Assembly: GCA_031268195.1 (NCBI GenBank)
Contig: JAIRXQ010000059.1
Coordinates: 1-64,000 of the forward strand
Direction: 5' to 3'
From: Azoarcus sp.
Lineage (GTDB): Bacteria; Pseudomonadota; Gammaproteobacteria; Burkholderiales; Rhodocyclaceae
DNA: 64,000 bases
Of the stretch, positions 60,623-64,000 are shown in pieces. Both the position numbers and the translations under genes were made by a program. The notes beneath the pieces are model-generated. The model saw only the letters and a list, made by a program, of their open reading frames with translations. It was not told where the DNA came from and searched no databases. Each line of letters starts with the position of its first letter. Within the stretch, counting starts at the first letter, position 1.

Positions 60623-60988
60623 AGAGGGGCGGGGGAGATGTCTCGCGGAGGGTGACCCCGGAGAGCGATTGCGCCGAAAGCTCGTGACCGTGCGGCTTCG
60701 TCGCCGTGCTCGTGACCCGACTGACGATGTCCGCCATCCTGCGCGGCAAAGCGGTGCAGACGATTGCAATGTTTGATTGTTTTGGCATAAAAAGGGGCAA
60801 TTTTCTCGACTTGATGTGTTTTTGCGCAATAATGAGCCAAAGATGAGTCAAAACCTGCTTGAAACATCGACCAACCAGCCTGCCACCCCCGCGACCCGAC
60901 CCCGCTGACGGGCGGCCGCGATTTCATCCATCGGGCCCATCCGCGCCGGGGCGCCCCCCGCCCAAGCGTCCGACCTTCGCATTGCGCC

Positions 60989-61453
60989 ATGTCACTTGAT
61001 CGCTACGACCGCCAAATCCTCGACGTGCTCCAGGCCGAAGGCCGCATCAGCAACCAGGATCTCGCCGACCGCGTGAGCCTTTCCCCTTCCGCCTGCCTGC
61101 GCCGCGTGCGCGTGCTGGAAGAATCGGGCCTCATCGCGGGCTACCGCGCCCTGCTCGATGCCCGCCGCCTGGGCCTCTCGCTCACCGCGCTGCTCCATAT
61201 CTCGATGGACGCCCACACGCCCGAGCGTTTCGCCCACTTCGAATCCGAAATCGCCAAGATCGACGCCGTGCTCGAATGCCTGCTCATTACCGGGCAGAGC
61301 GCCGACTATCAATTGAAGATCGCCGTAGCCGACATGGACGCCTATCAGGAACTCCTCTTGCAACACATCACCCGCATCGCGGGCGTATCGGGCGTGCATA
61401 CGAGCTTCGTGCTGCGCAGGGTGGTGGATAAGACAGCGTTGCCGGTGAGATGA
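60989..61453 (+). CDS. Lrp/AsnC family regulator
   Basis: A 154-residue regulator with an N-terminal winged HTH (RISNQDLADRVSLSPSACLR) and a C-terminal RAM ligand-binding domain (ECLLITGQSADYQLKIAVAD ... VSGVHTSFVLRRVV). Such proteins sense amino acids. It is divergent from leuA with a shared region of about 430 bases, so control of leuA or of itself by leucine or a related amino acid is plausible. The intergenic stretch near 60780-60850 is AT-rich, as Lrp sites are. Confidence 0.92.
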   Translation: MSLDRYDRQILDVLQAEGRISNQDLADRVSLSPSACLRRVRVLEESGLIAGYRALLDARRLGLSLTALLHISMDAHTPERFAHFESEIAKIDAVLECLLITGQSADYQLKIAVADMDAYQELLLQHITRIAGVSGVHTSFVLRRVVDKTALPVR

Positions 61454-61528
61454 AAACAGGGCCGATTCCGGCAGGCCCACGCGCACAAGCGTAGAATCCC
61501 GCCCCTTTCCTCCCCTGGCGCGTTCGAG

Positions 61529-63418
61529 ATGCTTCACCCCACCCGATTCGATGTCATCGTCGTTGGCGGCGGCCATGCCGGCACCGAGGCTGCGCTGGCG
61601 GCGGCGCGTATGGGGCGGCGCACGCTGTTGTTGACCCACAATTTCGAGACGCTGGGCGCGATGAGCTGCAATCCGTCCATCGGCGGTATCGGCAAAGGGC
61701 ATCTGGTCAAGGAAGTCGACGCGCTCGGCGGAGCGATGGCCGCCGCCGCCGACGAAGCGGGCATCCAGTTTCGCACCCTCAACGCCTCCAAAGGGCCTGC
61801 GGTGCGTGCGACGCGGGCGCAGGTCGACCGGGTGCTTTACAAGCGCGCGATCCGCGGGCGTCTGGAGCATCAGGCCGGTTTGTGGCTGTTTCAGCAAGCC
61901 GTCGACGATCTGATCGTCGACGGCGGGCGCGTCACGGGCGTCGTCACCCAGATCGGTTTGCGCTTCGCGGCAGATGCGGTGGTGCTAACGGCGGGGACAT
62001 TCCTCAACGGGCTGATCCATGTCGGAATGTCGCATTACCCGGCGGGGCGGGCGGGCGATCCGCCCGCGATCCGGCTGGGCGAGCGCCTGAAAGCGCTCGG
62101 TCTGCCGCAAGGACGGCTCAAGACCGGAACCCCGCCGCGGCTGGATGCGCGCAGCATCGATTTCTCCGGCATGACCGCGCAGCCCGGCGACGATCCGCCG
62201 CCGGTGTTCGGCTTTCTCGGGCGGCCCGAACAGCACCCGGCGCAACTGCCGTGCTGGGTGACGCAGACCAACCCGCGCACGCACGACATCATCCGCGCCA
62301 ATCTCGACCGCTCCCCGATGTACACCGGCGTCATCGAAGGCGTCGGGCCGCGCTATTGCCCCTCCATCGAGGACAAAATCCACCGCTTCGCCGGGCGCGA
62401 CAGCCATCACGTCTTCCTCGAACCGGAAGGGCTGGCGACATACGAAATCTACCCGAACGGCATTTCCACCTCGCTACCCTACGACGTCCAGCTCGAACTC
62501 GTGCATGCCATCGCGGGGCTGGAGAACGCGCATATCCTGCGCCCCGGCTACGCCATTGAATACGACTTCTTCGATCCGCGCCACCTGCGCTCCTCGCTGG
62601 AGACGCGCGAAATCGGCGGCCTGTTCTTCGCCGGGCAGATCAACGGCACGACAGGCTACGAAGAAGCGGCGGCGCAGGGCCTGCTCGCGGGGCTGAACGC
62701 CGCGCTGCGCACGCAGGGGCGTGAAGCGTGGTGCCCGCGCCGCGACGAAGCCTACCTCGGCGTCATGGTGGATGACCTCATCACGCGCGGCGTCGCGGAG
62801 CCGTACCGGATGTTTACCTCGCGGGCCGAATACCGCCTGCAACTGCGTGAGGACAACGCCGACCTGCGCCTCACCGAGCAGGGGCGCGAACTCGGCCTCA
62901 TCGACGATGCGCGCTGGGCGGCGTTCTGCGCCAAACGCGCAGCCATCGAACGCGGCGCCGCCCTGCTGAAAGCGACCTGGGCGCGGCCCGAGGCGATTGC
63001 GCCCGCCGAACAGGAACGGGTACTTGGCAAGGCGCTGGAGCGCGAAACGCGCTATTTCGACCTGCTGCGCCGCCCGAACGTAGACTGGGCGGCGCTGATG
63101 TCGCTCCCCGGCGCGCCCGAAGCCGGCATCGCTGACGCGAAAGCGATCGAACAAATCGAAGTCGCGGCCAAATATCAGGGCTACATCGACCGCCAGCAAG
63201 ACGAAATCGCCCGCCAATCGCAGGCCGCCGCCTGGCGGCTGCCGGAAGACATCGACTACGCCGGGGTGCGCGGCCTCTCGAACGAAGTGCGGCAAAAGCT
63301 CGCCGCCGCCCGCCCCGAAACCATCGCGCAAGCCAGCCGCGTGCAAGGCGTCACCCCCGCCGCGATCTCACTGCTGCTGGTCTGGCTCAAAGGCCGCGAG
63401 CATGAGGCGCGCCCATGA
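61529..63418 (+). CDS. mnmG: tRNA uridine-5-carboxymethylaminomethyl modification enzyme MnmG
   Basis: A 629-residue FAD protein, partner of MnmE. It has the FAD-binding [72 protein letters not shown] and the C-terminal [16 protein letters not shown] region that contacts tRNA and MnmE. Length matches the Escherichia coli protein (629). Its stop overlaps the rsmG start as ATGA, the classic mnmG-rsmG arrangement. Confidence 0.97.
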   Translation: MLHPTRFDVIVVGGGHAGTEAALAAARMGRRTLLLTHNFETLGAMSCNPSIGGIGKGHLVKEVDALGGAMAAAADEAGIQFRTLNASKGPAVRATRAQVDRVLYKRAIRGRLEHQAGLWLFQQAVDDLIVDGGRVTGVVTQIGLRFAADAVVLTAGTFLNGLIHVGMSHYPAGRAGDPPAIRLGERLKALGLPQGRLKTGTPPRLDARSIDFSGMTAQPGDDPPPVFGFLGRPEQHPAQLPCWVTQTNPRTHDIIRANLDRSPMYTGVIEGVGPRYCPSIEDKIHRFAGRDSHHVFLEPEGLATYEIYPNGISTSLPYDVQLELVHAIAGLENAHILRPGYAIEYDFFDPRHLRSSLETREIGGLFFAGQINGTTGYEEAAAQGLLAGLNAALRTQGREAWCPRRDEAYLGVMVDDLITRGVAEPYRMFTSRAEYRLQLREDNADLRLTEQGRELGLIDDARWAAFCAKRAAIERGAALLKATWARPEAIAPAEQERVLGKALERETRYFDLLRRPNVDWAALMSLPGAPEAGIADAKAIEQIEVAAKYQGYIDRQQDEIARQSQAAAWRLPEDIDYAGVRGLSNEVRQKLAAARPETIAQASRVQGVTPAAISLLLVWLKGREHEARP

Positions 63419-64000
63419 GCGGCGCGCTCGCGGCGCACGCCGGAGCATTGACCGACGGCCTCGATGCCCTGGGGCTGACCGCGCCCGAGCTGCCCGCGCG
63501 TCTGCTGGCCTTTGGCGAATTGCTGCTCAAATGGAACCGCACCTACAACCTCACCGCCATTCGCGCCCCGCACGAACTCATCACCCATCACCTGCTCGAC
63601 TCACTGGCCGCGCTGCCCGCCCTCGCGGACGTGCACAGTCTGGCCGACGTCGGCTCCGGCGCGGGCCTGCCGGGGATTGCATTCGCGCTCGCGCGGCCCG
63701 ACTTGACAGTGCTTTCGGTCGAATCCGTGGGCAAAAAAGCGAGCTTTCAGCAACAGGCGAAGATCGAACTGAAGCTTGCCAACTTCAGCGTCCTCAACCG
63801 CCGCATCGAAACGCTGCGTCCGGCGGATTTGCCAAACGGCCGCGTGGAGGCCGTCATCTCGCGCGCCTTCTCCAGCCTGGCCGATTTCGTGCGGCTGGCG
63901 GGGCATCTGGCGCGTGACGGCGGTGCATTGATTGCGATGAAAGGCGCGCGCCCGGACGACGAAATCGCCGGGCTGCCGGATGACTGGCGGGTGACCGACC
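63415..64000 (+). CDS. rsmG: 16S rRNA (guanine-527-N7)-methyltransferase, 5' part
   Basis: The first 195 codons of RsmG, cut by the window end; the full protein is about 210 residues. It has [12 protein letters not shown], the SAM-binding [20 protein letters not shown] and [12 protein letters not shown], which match the family. It methylates G527 of 16S rRNA. parA/parB would be expected next, beyond the window. Confidence 0.95.
   Translation, partial: MSGALAAHAGALTDGLDALGLTAPELPARLLAFGELLLKWNRTYNLTAIRAPHELITHHLLDSLAALPALADVHSLADVGSGAGLPGIAFALARPDLTVLSVESVGKKASFQQQAKIELKLANFSVLNRRIETLRPADLPNGRVEAVISRAFSSLADFVRLAGHLARDGGALIAMKGARPDDEIAGLPDDWRVTD

Overview
The window is about 65% GC and reads as ordinary chromosome of a Gram-negative betaproteobacterium. 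Evidence for this is the betaproteobacterial-type trimeric porin, a zapA-6S RNA pair, mnmE/mnmG/rsmG, dsbB, waaA, recC and YfiBNR-like signalling genes. I cannot name the genus from the sequence; a Rhodocyclales or Burkholderiales relative is a guess. Most core genes are packed head to tail with 1-4 base ATGA/GTGA overlaps.

Layout. 0-7 kb: NlpC/P60 hydrolase, a vapBC toxin-antitoxin pair coupled to dgt, and a decayed toxin-antitoxin patch in which an IS607-family element (tnpA serine recombinase plus tnpB) sits inside higA; then a porin. 7-15 kb: an mscL relic, MBL hydrolase, TauE/SafE permease, 6S RNA, zapA, a zapB-like gene, ilvD, apaH-murB-trpS, and a PilZ gene. 15-25 kb: dsbB, then a merR / alcohol dehydrogenase / metallophosphoesterase / alcohol dehydrogenase module. 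That module has the real nrdB on one side and a degenerate copy of the nrdB 3' end on the other. nrdAB carries a cobalamin riboswitch and two NrdR-like boxes 32 bp apart. 25-35 kb: class II aldolase and mtnA, rep helicase, a thioredoxin-like protein, NamZ (DUF1343), a divergent PRPP synthetase, a sigma factor translationally coupled to a membrane protein, and mutY.

35.3-38.7 kb (mutY to mnmE) is the clearest accessory region. It has a frameshifted relic of an integrative-element replication gene, an intact three-gene cassette (TIGR04255 protein, HTH regulator, unknown protein with an ITHDCD motif), and a fused relic of an AlbA_2 gene and a restriction-methylase-like gene. 38.7-53.6 kb: mnmE, a zeta-toxin-like ATPase and an old-yellow-enzyme reductase in one overlapping operon; trmA behind an epimerase / GT39-type transferase / sialidase-like / membrane protein operon; waaA, recC and a DUF2726 protein. 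53.8-64 kb: tRNA-Arg(CCG), a SLATT protein, a lipoprotein, yfiRNB, a lipoprotein cytochrome c, leuA divergent from an Lrp/AsnC regulator, mnmG and the start of rsmG.

Functional themes are nucleotide-pool control (dgt, nrdAB, prs-like gene), cell envelope and surface glycans, c-di-GMP signalling (PilZ, YfiBNR) and several generations of mobile-element and toxin-antitoxin debris. All assignments come from reading the sequence and recognising motifs; no database search was run.
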